Shown: piece by piece, positions 8,948-16,228 of the stretch
Layout: each line of letters starts with the position of its first letter
Position numbering within the stretch: the first letter of the stretch is position 1
Source: Sneathiella chungangensis
GTDB taxonomy: Bacteria; Pseudomonadota; Alphaproteobacteria; Sneathiellales; Sneathiellaceae
NCBI RefSeq assembly: GCF_009882935.1
Contig: NZ_WTVA01000001.1
Location: forward strand, 696,238 to 760,237
Reading direction: 5' to 3'
DNA: 64,000 bases
Notes under the pieces: generated by a model
The model's input: the letters and a program-made list of their open reading frames with translations, nothing else
Databases searched by the model: none
Told to the model about the DNA's origin: nothing
Position numbers and translations under genes: made by a program

Positions 8948-9059
8948 GGGCGCACCAATTCGCTTGATTGCGTCGGTAATCCCAAAACTCAATTGATGCT
9001 TGAATATATTTTCTATAAAACAATGGAAGATTATTTTGGCCGACTAAATGAGAGTATTG

Positions 9060-9800
9060 ATGCAAACGATACGTAGTTGTTGCGTTCTTCTTCTGGCGGT
9101 TCTGGTAACCGGATGCGCCAGCCTCACGAACACAGAGATTCACACCAGTCCGGAAGTTTCCCTGAACAGCAGCTTTCAACGAGCCCCTGACAAGCCGATT
9201 TTAATTTCGGTCATTGATCATGATGCGGCCAAACGCGAAGGCGATTTCGGGCCTGTTCTGATCAACGAGATCAATCGGATCTATCCAAACGCCTTTCAAG
9301 TCGTTCCGCCCTCCACGTCATCGGTTGCAGGCTCAGTTTCAATGCAGATTCACGTGAGGCGATTAGGTGGTTTCTTCAACGACTCCACCCTTTCTGTTCT
9401 TAGAAGGAGCGGTTACAAAGATCCAGTGTCCGGAGATGCAGACGAGTGGCAGCAAGTTATTTTAGAGGCAAAAAGCGAACAGCCTGTGATTTCAGGTTAT
9501 GTCGGAGGACCCTATGGCATCATTCGGGGATGGAGCGGCATTGCATTTATTGACATTAAAGTTCACGATTTAAGATTTGATCGCCCCCACATATTCACAA
9601 TTTCCATTGCAGCGGAACGTAGCACACTAAATAATTTTGGGTTTATTACAGCACAGATGAATGCCGCAGAAGCATGGGAAGACGTAGAGCCACGCCTCGC
9701 ACGTTTTCTGGATGCCGCAGTGCAGAAAGTTGCGGCAGAGCAATACCGGCAGGTTTCCCCACCCAAGCCGAACAAATCCGGTTCCTATAAAACGATCTAA
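9060..9800 (+). CDS. Putative lipoprotein, unknown family (inserted cargo)
   Basis: A 246-aa protein with a lipoprotein signal peptide (hydrophobic run CVLLLAVLVTGC, lipobox VTGC). The start is placed at ATG 9060, which has GAGAG 6 bases upstream; ATG 9048 is the alternative. The mature part has alternating beta-like segments (ILISVIDHD, VSMQIHVRRLGGFF, IAFIDIKVHDLRF) but I do not recognise the family. The gene is visibly AT-richer than its neighbours. It sits between the ABC-F stop codon and a second copy of the ABC-F 3' end, which marks it as acquired cargo. Confidence 0.65.
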   Translation: MQTIRSCCVLLLAVLVTGCASLTNTEIHTSPEVSLNSSFQRAPDKPILISVIDHDAAKREGDFGPVLINEINRIYPNAFQVVPPSTSSVAGSVSMQIHVRRLGGFFNDSTLSVLRRSGYKDPVSGDADEWQQVILEAKSEQPVISGYVGGPYGIIRGWSGIAFIDIKVHDLRFDRPHIFTISIAAERSTLNNFGFITAQMNAAEAWEDVEPRLARFLDAAVQKVAAEQYRQVSPPKPNKSGSYKTI

Positions 9801-9830
9801 CTCATCAATACTGGATCATCGGCCGACGCC

Positions 9831-9917
9831 ATCGGCCGCCTGAAAGCGGAACTCACCGACGCGGAAGAAAAATGGCTCGCGCTCACAGAAGAACTCGAGG
9901 CACAAGGCGCGGCGTAG
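9831..9917 (+). repeat. Displaced 3'-end copy of the ABC-F gene (29 codons)
   Basis: 87 bases aligned without gaps to 8861-8947 of the ABC-F gene, with 11 differences. Translated, it gives IGRLKAELT(D)AEEKWL... against the intact IGRLKAELT(E)AEEKWL...: eight sense codons change synonymously, one is Glu/Asp, and the stop is TAG instead of TGA. The junction carries a direct microrepeat CATCGGCCG at 9817-9825 and 9830-9838. There is no start or upstream coding region, so it is non-functional. Confidence 0.92.
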
Positions 9918-10012
9918 TTACTCAGTACCCGTGTTTAGGGGAAATTAAATTCTATCATACAATTCCTGATATATATTAGCTGAAACACTAATTGTTATCA
10001 GGAACAATCTCT

Positions 10013-10825
10013 ATGGATAAAGTTACTATCAACTTGAATGATATTAGCAGTATTGGATCCACTGCAATTAGGCGCGCATACGCATTTATGGGGTTTGGCA
10101 TAAATGCGGCGGAAAACCCAGACCAAAAACAAGTTGTTTTGCCGGGTATTGTGAAACCCCGAATTTTTCCTGAGAATGCTTCAAACGAAGATTTAAACAT
10201 GCTTAAGGCTGGATTTAAAACTTGGATTACGGGCAATGCATTACGGGAATTAGTTGAGGGATTTGAGCATTATTTTCGTGCTGTGTTGATTACATTAATA
10301 AGAACTCATCGTTCTAAAGGCCACGAAATTGACTTTAATAAGTTACTCAGAGATTTCGATAACAAAGGTATTGGGGGTAAGCTTGAACTTATTCGTAAAG
10401 AGTTCAATGTTGAGATTCCAAAATCTGTCGATTTTGTGGCCATTAACTACGCAAGAAATAGTTTAACACATGGACGTGGCTACATTCGTCCTCGCGATTG
10501 CAACGAAGACAAAGCTCTCGTAATGCAGTGGCGTGCCATAGAGATTTGGGTGGATAGCAACGATGGCGAGAAGATTCCCATAAAGTCAGACTCTGACGAG
10601 CCAATTCCAGTTCAAGCCGGTGGAACAATCAAACTCCAACCTTTTGATCAAGTTAAGAAAATTGATGCAGGCACGCCGCTTGATCTAACACCAAAAGAAC
10701 TTGAAGGTCTATTTTTTGCGTGTCAGATCTTTGTAAACGAATTGCAAAATAATTTAATACCGATTTTTCAGAGTATCGATATCACAATAAACACAGAAGA
10801 GAATGGAAGCGACGCGGAATCATAA
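10013..10825 (+). CDS. Hypothetical protein with HEPN-like RNxxxH motif
   Basis: A 270-aa, AT-rich gene. ATG 10013 is chosen because AGGA lies 9 bases upstream; a TTG at 9992 extends the frame. The protein is largely helical, with ITGNALRELVEGFEHYFRAVLI, then a charged region and ARNSLTHGRGYI. Arg148-Asn149-x3-His153 matches the R-x4-6-H catalytic signature of HEPN RNases, commonly found in toxin and anti-phage proteins. No NTase antitoxin (MNT) gene is adjacent, so it is either a stand-alone HEPN protein or a chance motif. It lies between the ABC-F 3' copy and the holC 3' copies. Confidence 0.55.
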   Translation: MDKVTINLNDISSIGSTAIRRAYAFMGFGINAAENPDQKQVVLPGIVKPRIFPENASNEDLNMLKAGFKTWITGNALRELVEGFEHYFRAVLITLIRTHRSKGHEIDFNKLLRDFDNKGIGGKLELIRKEFNVEIPKSVDFVAINYARNSLTHGRGYIRPRDCNEDKALVMQWRAIEIWVDSNDGEKIPIKSDSDEPIPVQAGGTIKLQPFDQVKKIDAGTPLDLTPKELEGLFFACQIFVNELQNNLIPIFQSIDITINTEENGSDAES

Positions 10826-10893
10826 TCCATCTGTCTTCCTCTCTGTTTTCGTCTAAAGCTAATAGCTGACGGGACGTGTGCCCTTCCCTATTC

Positions 10894-10935
10894 CTAAATC
10901 TGCCCCTCAATCCCCAGCGAGCAGATAAGTTCGAA
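10894..10935 (-). repeat. Orphan C-terminal fragment, type X (FELICSLGIEGQI*)
   Basis: A minus-strand reading ending in TAG that encodes FELICSLGIEGQI. It is about 76% identical at DNA level to 12186-12227 (FKLTPSLGIDGEI*). Just beyond it, at 10861-10881, lies a short stretch resembling both the holC PVSYY region and the GARPVAY part of the other fragment. It is interpreted as a relic of a displaced gene end; the parent gene is not in this window, unless it is a diverged holC. Confidence 0.45.
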
Positions 10936-10950
10936 ACAACCGTTTAGTCG

Positions 10951-11295
10951 CTAAAACAACAGATTGAAAACAACCCAGCCAGAAACGAAAAAAATCACTA
11001 CGGCTTCGATAGCCATTAACATTATGCCAATTGATGTAATTATTATAGCGACAATAGGTGAAGGCCTATTGACGATTTTTGACAGAACTTTCGCGATTCC
11101 CCGTTGAAGAAAATAAAATACACCGCCAAATATCAATGCGGCGGCAAACATTCCACCAATAAAATAAACAGCCGCCTGCCATGTTAGAAACGATGCCACA
11201 TCGGAAGTGGCAAAATGATACACGCCAATGCCAAGCCATAGGAATGTCGCGTACTTACCTGCTTTCGCCCTTTGACTATCGTAGAAGTCGTCCAA
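10951..11295 (-). CDS. Small multi-pass membrane protein, unknown
   Basis: A 114-aa protein with about four hydrophobic helices (ATFLWLGIGVYHFAT, WQAAVYFIGGMFAAALIFGGVFYFL, IVAIIITSIGIMLMAIEAVVIFF, VSGWVVFNLLF) and a basic loop after helix 2. The MDDFYDSQRAKAG start has a good GGAGG ribosome site. I recognise no family. It is AT-rich and lies within the accretion zone, between fragment X and a 97-codon holC 3' copy, so probably cargo. Confidence 0.6.
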   Translation of the reverse strand: MDDFYDSQRAKAGKYATFLWLGIGVYHFATSDVASFLTWQAAVYFIGGMFAAALIFGGVFYFLQRGIAKVLSKIVNRPSPIVAIIITSIGIMLMAIEAVVIFFVSGWVVFNLLF

Positions 11296-11374
11296 GACGC
11301 ACCTCCTGCTTGAATATAGTTTATCTATTTATCTTATAGATTTTCTCTAAAGCAGGGCAACTAATACCGTCCCC

Positions 11375-11667
11375 TCACGCCATTTTCTTCCAGCCCGCCT
11401 CCGTCTGCTGGTAGTAGCTGACCGGGATGTCGCTGTCCTTCAACTCGCGCCAGCGCGCGCGGGCGGCGGTGAGGGAGGCCTCGTCCTCGCCGTCGAAGAG
11501 ATAGAGGCAGCGGTCGAACGCCGCGAGGTCGGCGGCGGGGGCATCCTCGATCAGCACCAGCACCGCGGCGCCGTTCGCATTCCCCTCCGTCTCCCGGGTC
11601 AGCAGGACCGGCTGCGCCGCCGGATCGACGCCCTCCCCCGCCAGCGCATGGGGCAGGAAGCTGTCGG
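11375..11667 (-). repeat. Displaced 3'-end copy of holC (97 codons)
   Basis: 293 bases aligned without gaps to 13001-13293 of holC, with nine differences (about 97% identity). The frame is open and ends at the same TGA. About three residues differ (Val/Leu, His/Asp, Thr/Ala); the remaining differences are silent. Homology stops abruptly at 11667, where the N-terminal half is missing, so it is a fragment. An internal ATG gives a 62-codon frame that should not be annotated as a gene. Confidence 0.93.
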
Positions 11668-11784
11668 ACGGCCGCAGAGCGAAAATGCTTCCAACAATGC
11701 CTGAGTTGACCTATGTTTGAATATTATTGGAAGAGCATATGGGCAATGTCGGATTGGACGTGCCTGGTTTTACGGGAGATACGG

Positions 11785-12081
11785 ATGATGCAAAAGGTAG
11801 CGGCTGTCGCAATTGTGCTTTCGGGGTTGGCGGCGGGTCCGGCATCCGCCGCATGCCTGTATCAGGGCGGATATTACCCGCAGGGAACGACCTTGTGCTT
11901 TGACGGCTGGCTGCAGGAATGCACGGTCGCCGACTATTGGAAAGCGATCGGCATGTGCCATGCTCCGGACATCAAGGAACCGTTTGTGACCTACCAGAAG
12001 CCCGATGCGCAGACGCTGATGGCAAAGTTTCTCGCCGGTGGGACACGCGTGTTGCCCCAATCGGTACCGACGGACGATTGA
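11785..12081 (+). CDS. Small exported protein, unknown (inserted cargo)
   Basis: A 98-aa protein with a Sec signal peptide (MMQKVAAVAIVLSGLAAGPASA, cleaved before ACLYQGG) and four cysteines in the mature part (CLYQGGYYPQGTTLCFDGWLQEC...MC), which suggests two disulfides. ATG 11785 follows a GGGAG ribosome site; a longer frame from 11713 is unlikely. The CxYxGxxYxxGxxxC pattern vaguely recalls DUF1496-type small periplasmic proteins, but I do not assign it. It lies between two holC 3' copies. Confidence 0.6.
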   Translation: MMQKVAAVAIVLSGLAAGPASAACLYQGGYYPQGTTLCFDGWLQECTVADYWKAIGMCHAPDIKEPFVTYQKPDAQTLMAKFLAGGTRVLPQSVPTDD

Positions 12082-12185
12082 TCAGGCGACCAGGGTCGGG
12101 CCATAGGCGGCCAGACACGGTGCTTATTGGCAGGCTCGAAAACCGCTAGTCAAAACCGTTCGCCTGTATCCTCGACCGAATTTCC

Positions 12186-12254
12186 CTAAATCTCCCCGTC
12201 AATCCCGAGGGACGGGGTAAGCTTGAAATAGGCGACGGGGCGCGCCCCGCACAT
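12186..12254 (-). repeat. Orphan C-terminal fragment, type X' (GARPVAYFKL..GIDGEI*)
   Basis: A short minus-strand reading of 22 codons ending TAG, starting 8 bases after the stop of the 23-codon holC copy. Its last 14 codons resemble 10894-10935. The segment PVAYFKLTPS also loosely resembles the holC C-terminus PVSYYQQTEA, so it may be the end of a diverged holC or of another lost gene. It contains a GGGGCGCGCCCC palindrome. Confidence 0.4.
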
Positions 12255-12262
12255 AAAGGCCC

Positions 12263-12331
12263 TCACGCCATTTTCTTCCAGCCAGCTTCCGTCTGCTGAT
12301 AGTAGCTGACGGGGATGTCCTGCTCCTTGAA
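12263..12331 (-). repeat. Displaced 3'-end copy of holC (23 codons)
   Basis: Encodes FKEQDIPVSYYQQTEAGW followed by KKMA and TGA, against LKDSDIPVSYYQQTEAGW in the intact gene. From Asp-Ile-Pro to the stop every change is synonymous (CCC/CCG, TAT/TAC, GAA/GAG, GCT/GCG), so this end evolved as coding sequence. It is more diverged than the 97-codon copy, which implies a separate or older event. Confidence 0.88.
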
Positions 12332-12380
12332 TCTTGTCCTGAACATAGCATTTTCTTGCAGGTCACATTTCATAGCCAAA

Positions 12381-12989
12381 CTATTGATTTTCAATTACTT
12401 TCAGATTCTCTATCAGTTCCAGGATATTTTCTTTAATCGAAAATGAAACTGCAGCCCACCCCATTGCGACCGTGGCGGCCGTATCTTTGTCGAAAAAATA
12501 TCGATTATTAATGGTGTCGTCGAAAAGGATATCGCCGGTTACAGAATCCTTCAAAGTATAATGAAGCTTCGTATACCCGGTTGAAAGGCCAATTCGTCCG
12601 CCCCAATACACACATAAATCAACGCCTTCCGGCTGATTTAGGCTCGGGGTATAATCAAGCTCCTCCACACGAACACTAAGTTTATACCGTGACACGGCCG
12701 ATCCCAAATACCCGAAATTTTTAAGGCTGTCTCGGATTGCCCATTCGATATTTTGATTCACTTGTGGTGGCTCAACCGGAAAATATAAATACTCCGTCTT
12801 TCCGAGAAATCCGGTCAACTCGATATTTTCCTTAAGTTCCCCCATCGCGACGAATTCCTCCGAGCTCGATGGGGAAGCAGTCATCGTATCCTGCCCCCCG
12901 TAAATGGAAAGCTTGATCAGGCAGGCACAGCCCGTGAGACCGCCAAGAACAACAAAGATCAACAGCCATTTTGACAGGTGTTTAAACAT
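12381..12989 (-). CDS. Putative lipoprotein, unknown family (inserted cargo)
   Basis: A 202-aa protein with a lipoprotein signal peptide (WLLIFVVLGGLTGC, lipobox LTGC). The mature protein alternates beta strands and polar loops, and its C-terminus is helical (SFSIKENILELIENLKVI). No family is recognised. It starts 11 bases after the holC stop, and its ribosome site GAGGAGAA overlaps the holC TGA. The insertion is thus tightly fitted to the end of holC and may be co-transcribed from the pepA-holC promoter. AT-rich compared with pepA/holC. Confidence 0.65.
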   Translation of the reverse strand: MFKHLSKWLLIFVVLGGLTGCACLIKLSIYGGQDTMTASPSSSEEFVAMGELKENIELTGFLGKTEYLYFPVEPPQVNQNIEWAIRDSLKNFGYLGSAVSRYKLSVRVEELDYTPSLNQPEGVDLCVYWGGRIGLSTGYTKLHYTLKDSVTGDILFDDTINNRYFFDKDTAATVAMGWAAVSFSIKENILELIENLKVIENQ

Positions 12990-13000
12990 CTAAATTCTCC

Positions 13001-13453
13001 TCACGCCATTTTCTTCCAGCCCGCCTCCGTCTGCTGGTAGTAGCTGACCGGGATGTCGCTGTCCTTCAACTCGCGCCAGCGGGTGCGCGCGGCGGTGAGG
13101 GAGGCCTCGTCCTCGCCGTCGAAGAGATAGAGGCAGCGGTCGAACGCCGCGAGGTCGGCGGCGGGGGCATGCTCGATCAGCACCAGCACCGCGGCGCCGT
13201 TCGCGTTCCCCTCCGTCTCCCGCGTCAGCAGGACCGGCTGCGCCGCCGGATCGACCCCCTCCCCCGCCACCGCATGGGGCAGAAAGCTGTCGGCGCGATA
13301 GCTCCAGAGGGCGTCGTCGAGCTGTTCCAGCTGTTCTTCCGTCTGGCCCCGCACCAACACGCGAAAGCCCCGCTCCGTCACCTTTTCAAGCAAGCGCGGC
13401 AAGGCCCGCGCGAGCGGTTCCGATTGCAGATGGTAGAAGCTGACCTCGTTCAC
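13001..13453 (-). CDS. holC: DNA polymerase III chi subunit
   Basis: A 150-aa clamp-loader accessory subunit linking the replisome to SSB. Recognised by EVSFYHLQSEPLARALPRLLEK at the N-terminus, DDALWSYRADSFLPH, the central PVLLT and LYLFDG strands, and the C-terminal RWRELKDSDIPVSYYQQ helix/strand typical of HolC. Placed 6 bases downstream of pepA, a conserved alphaproteobacterial pair. Its 3' end is present in two further truncated copies to the left (11375-11667 and 12263-12331), interleaved with cargo genes. Confidence 0.92.
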   Translation of the reverse strand: MNEVSFYHLQSEPLARALPRLLEKVTERGFRVLVRGQTEEQLEQLDDALWSYRADSFLPHAVAGEGVDPAAQPVLLTRETEGNANGAAVLVLIEHAPAADLAAFDRCLYLFDGEDEASLTAARTRWRELKDSDIPVSYYQQTEAGWKKMA

Positions 13454-13459
13454 GGGGCG

Positions 13460-14968
13460 CTACTTGCCCTCGTAATAATCCCGCACGAACTTGTCGAGCA
13501 GGCGGACGCCATAGCCCGTGCCGCCCTTCGGCACCGTCGGCTTGTCGGCCTTGGACCAGGCCATGCCGGCAATGTCGAGATGCGCCCAGGGCACGTCATT
13601 CACGAATTTCGCCAGGAACTCGGCGGCGACGATGGAGCCCGCGCCGCGCCCGCCCGAGCCGATATTCTGCAAATCGGCGATGGGGCTGTCGATCTGCTTG
13701 GCATAGGCATCGGACATCGGCAGGCGCCAGACGCCCTCTCCCACCGCCTTGCCGGCGGCGAACAGACGCTCCGACAGCTCGTCATTGTTCGAAAACAGCC
13801 CGGCATTTTCATGGCCGAGCGTGATGATGATGGCGCCGGTGAGCGTCGCGAGATCGATCATGAACTCGGGCTTGAAGCGGTCCTGCGTGTACCAGAGCGC
13901 ATCGGCGAGGACGAGGCGGCCTTCGGCGTCGGTGTTCAGGATCTCGATCGTCGTCCCGGACATGGCGGTGACGATATCGCCGGGCCGCTGCGCATTGCCG
14001 TCGGGCATATTCTCGACAAGGCCGATGACGCCGACGGCGTTCACCTTCGCCTTGCGCCCGGCCAGCGCCTTCATCAGGCCGGTCACCGTGCCGGCGCCGC
14101 CCATGTCCCATTTCATTTCCTCCATGCCGGGGCCGGGTTTCAGCGAGATGCCGCCGGTATCGAAGCAGACGCCCTTGCCGACGAAGGCGAGCGGCTTGCG
14201 CCCCGCCTTCTTGCCGGTCGCGCCGTTCCACTGCATGACCACAAGGCGGCTGTCGCGGCGGGAGCCCTGCCCGACGCCCAGCAGCGCGCCCATGCCGAGC
14301 CGCTGCATCTTGGCTTCGTCCAGCACCTCGACCTCGACGCCGAGTTCGGTGAGTTCCAGGCAGCGGGCGGCGAAGCTTTCCGGATAGAGGGTATTGGCCG
14401 GCTCGCTCACCAGGTCGCGGGTGAGGAAGACGCCTTCGACCAGCGCCTCCATGTCGGCGAAGGCCTTGCGCGCGGTCGCCGACCCCTTGCAGGAGACGGT
14501 CATGCGGGTCAGGCTCGGCGCCTTGTCCTCCTCCTCCTTGGTCTTGTATTTGGTGAAGCGGTAGGAGCCCATCATCGCCCCGGCGGCGACGGCGGCCGCG
14601 GCCTCATTCGTCTTGATCGCGGTGGCGTTCAGCTCATCGAGGATGACGGTAACGCTGCGGGCGCCCGAGGCGTTGAGGCGCTTGACCAGCGCCCCGCCCA
14701 GGGTTTCCATATCGGTCTGGGTCAGCTTCTCCGTCTCGCCGAGGCCGAACAGCAGCACGCGCGAGACTTCCAGCCCCGCCGGCGCCATGATCTCCAGAAA
14801 GTCACCCTTCTTGCCCTTGAAGCGGCTGGTCTCCAGCGCGCGGGAAACGGCGCCCTTCGTCTTCTTGTCCACCTCTGCCGCGGTCGGCGAGAGGGCTTTG
14901 TCGGCATAGACGGCCACGGCGAGCGAGCCGCGTTTGGGAAGCGAGATTTCGGAAAATGCGAACTTCAT
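13460..14968 (-). CDS. pepA: Leucyl aminopeptidase (M17)
   Basis: A 502-aa cytosolic di-zinc aminopeptidase. The start MKFAFSEISLPKRG is chosen because AGGA lies 7 bases upstream; the frame extends further but without a better site. The catalytic C-terminal domain shows VGKGVCFDTGGISLKP (first metal Lys/Asp), MKWDMGGAGTV and the invariant NTDAEGRLVLADAL signature with metal-binding Asp/Glu and catalytic Arg. Transcribed divergently from lptF with holC behind it. Confidence 0.97.
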   Translation of the reverse strand: MKFAFSEISLPKRGSLAVAVYADKALSPTAAEVDKKTKGAVSRALETSRFKGKKGDFLEIMAPAGLEVSRVLLFGLGETEKLTQTDMETLGGALVKRLNASGARSVTVILDELNATAIKTNEAAAAVAAGAMMGSYRFTKYKTKEEEDKAPSLTRMTVSCKGSATARKAFADMEALVEGVFLTRDLVSEPANTLYPESFAARCLELTELGVEVEVLDEAKMQRLGMGALLGVGQGSRRDSRLVVMQWNGATGKKAGRKPLAFVGKGVCFDTGGISLKPGPGMEEMKWDMGGAGTVTGLMKALAGRKAKVNAVGVIGLVENMPDGNAQRPGDIVTAMSGTTIEILNTDAEGRLVLADALWYTQDRFKPEFMIDLATLTGAIIITLGHENAGLFSNNDELSERLFAAGKAVGEGVWRLPMSDAYAKQIDSPIADLQNIGSGGRGAGSIVAAEFLAKFVNDVPWAHLDIAGMAWSKADKPTVPKGGTGYGVRLLDKFVRDYYEGK

Positions 14969-15030
14969 GGAAATTTCCTGTTGTTTTTGAAACCTTAATC
15001 GGGGAGACATAGGGACATCAACTGATTATC

Positions 15031-15112
15031 GTTAATATTTTTCATAGCGCGTCCTTTCCTGACTGGCAACAAGCAAAACTATGGCTATACTCCCCTCATG
15101 AAAAATATTAAC
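15031..15112. promoter_or_regulatory. 15-bp inverted repeat covering the lptF start codon
   Basis: GTTAATATTTTTCAT at 15031-15045 is the exact reverse complement of ATGAAAAATATTAAC at 15098-15112, the first five codons of lptF. A transcript covering both arms could hide the start codon in a hairpin. Alternatively it could be a protein-binding dyad between pepA and lptF. Confidence 0.6.
15063..15091 (+). promoter_or_regulatory. Candidate lptF promoter (CTGGCA-17-TATACT)
   Basis: The -10 TATACT (15086-15091) with a -35 CTGGCA (15063-15068) at 17-base spacing puts the start point at about 15097-15098, the lptF ATG itself. There is no Shine-Dalgarno sequence before that ATG, so a leaderless message is possible. 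Confidence 0.4.
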
Positions 15113-16228
15113 CGTTATATTATGAAGCAATTGGCTGTTCCCATGCTCTTCATAACCTTTTCGCTGACGGGGGTGATCTGGCTATCGCAGTCCCTCAAGT
15201 TCGTTGAAAAGCTGATTAACGGTCTGCCGGTCTCGACCTTTCTCTATCTCTCGCTCCTGCTGCTTCCCGATATCCTCCGCTATACGCTGCTTCTCGGCCT
15301 CTTCTTCGGCACGCTGTTCGCCTTCAACAAGCTCTATTCGGACAGCGAGCTGATCGTCATGTGGGCGGCGGGGCTCAGCAAGTCGGCGCTGGCGAAACCG
15401 GTGATCTATTTCGCGCTGATCATTTCGCTGGTGATGTATTTCCTCGGCTTCATCCTCGTGCCCTATGGCAACCGGACGGTGACGGAACTGCGCGTCGCCT
15501 GGCAGGACAGCCTCGCCGCCGTGGTCCTCCGCGAAGGCGTGTTCAATGCCCTCACCGACGGCGTCACGGTCTATATCCGCGAGAAGAACCAGACCGGCGA
15601 GATGCTTGGCATCCTCGTCCATGACGAGCGGGTGCCGGAGAAGCCGGTGACCTATATGGCGGAGCGCGGCGCCTTCGTGAAAACCGCCGAGGGGCCGCGC
15701 TTCATCATGAATGCGGGAAACCTGCAGGAAGTCTCCCTTGATGATGCGAAACTGAGCCTGCTCTATTTCGACCAGTATACCCTCGACATCAGCCAGTTCG
15801 AGAAACAGAGCGGCGCCCGCTGGCTGTCGCCGGAGAACCGCTATCTGTGGGAACTGATCAATCCGGAGGAGAGCGAGCGGACGCAGCGCGAATTGCACAA
15901 GCTCAAGGCCGAGCTGCACCAGCGGCTTGTGCTGCCGCTCTATGCGGTGGCGCTCGCGCTGATCGCCCTTGCCGGGGTGATGGGCGGGGAATTCACCCGT
16001 CGCGGCCGGGCGAAACGCATGACCGTTGCCGCCGCCGCGGGCGTCCTCACGCTGATTGCCGCCATGGCGCTGTTCCAGGCGGCGGAGAAATCGGCCCTGC
16101 TGATCCCCGTGCTGTATCTGCTGCCCGTCGTGGCCGGGGCGCTGGGCGGCTATATCGCCTCGGGCGGGCGCTTCCGTTTCCTTGAAAGCCGGATGGCGCC
16201 CGGCGCCGCGGGCGAAGGGGGGACCTGA
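15098..16228 (+). CDS. lptF: LPS export ABC transporter permease LptF
   Basis: A 376-aa permease of the LptB2FGC complex that extracts LPS from the inner membrane. N-terminal RYIMKQLAVPMLFITFSLTGVIWLSQSLKF is the first helix of the LptF/LptG family; three N-terminal and three C-terminal membrane segments flank a periplasmic jellyroll (about residues 120-255). No ribosome site precedes ATG 15098, see the promoter entry. The stop overlaps the lptG start by one base (TGATG). Confidence 0.95.
   Translation: MKNINRYIMKQLAVPMLFITFSLTGVIWLSQSLKFVEKLINGLPVSTFLYLSLLLLPDILRYTLLLGLFFGTLFAFNKLYSDSELIVMWAAGLSKSALAKPVIYFALIISLVMYFLGFILVPYGNRTVTELRVAWQDSLAAVVLREGVFNALTDGVTVYIREKNQTGEMLGILVHDERVPEKPVTYMAERGAFVKTAEGPRFIMNAGNLQEVSLDDAKLSLLYFDQYTLDISQFEKQSGARWLSPENRYLWELINPEESERTQRELHKLKAELHQRLVLPLYAVALALIALAGVMGGEFTRRGRAKRMTVAAAAGVLTLIAAMALFQAAEKSALLIPVLYLLPVVAGALGGYIASGGRFRFLESRMAPGAAGEGGT

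Noticed and set aside
11375-11563. 62-codon minus-strand frame inside the holC end copy
   Set aside because: It begins at an internal codon of a truncated holC fragment; not an independent gene.
13169-14998. 609-codon plus-strand frame antisense to holC/pepA
   Set aside because: Shadow of pepA; no domain, no ribosome site.
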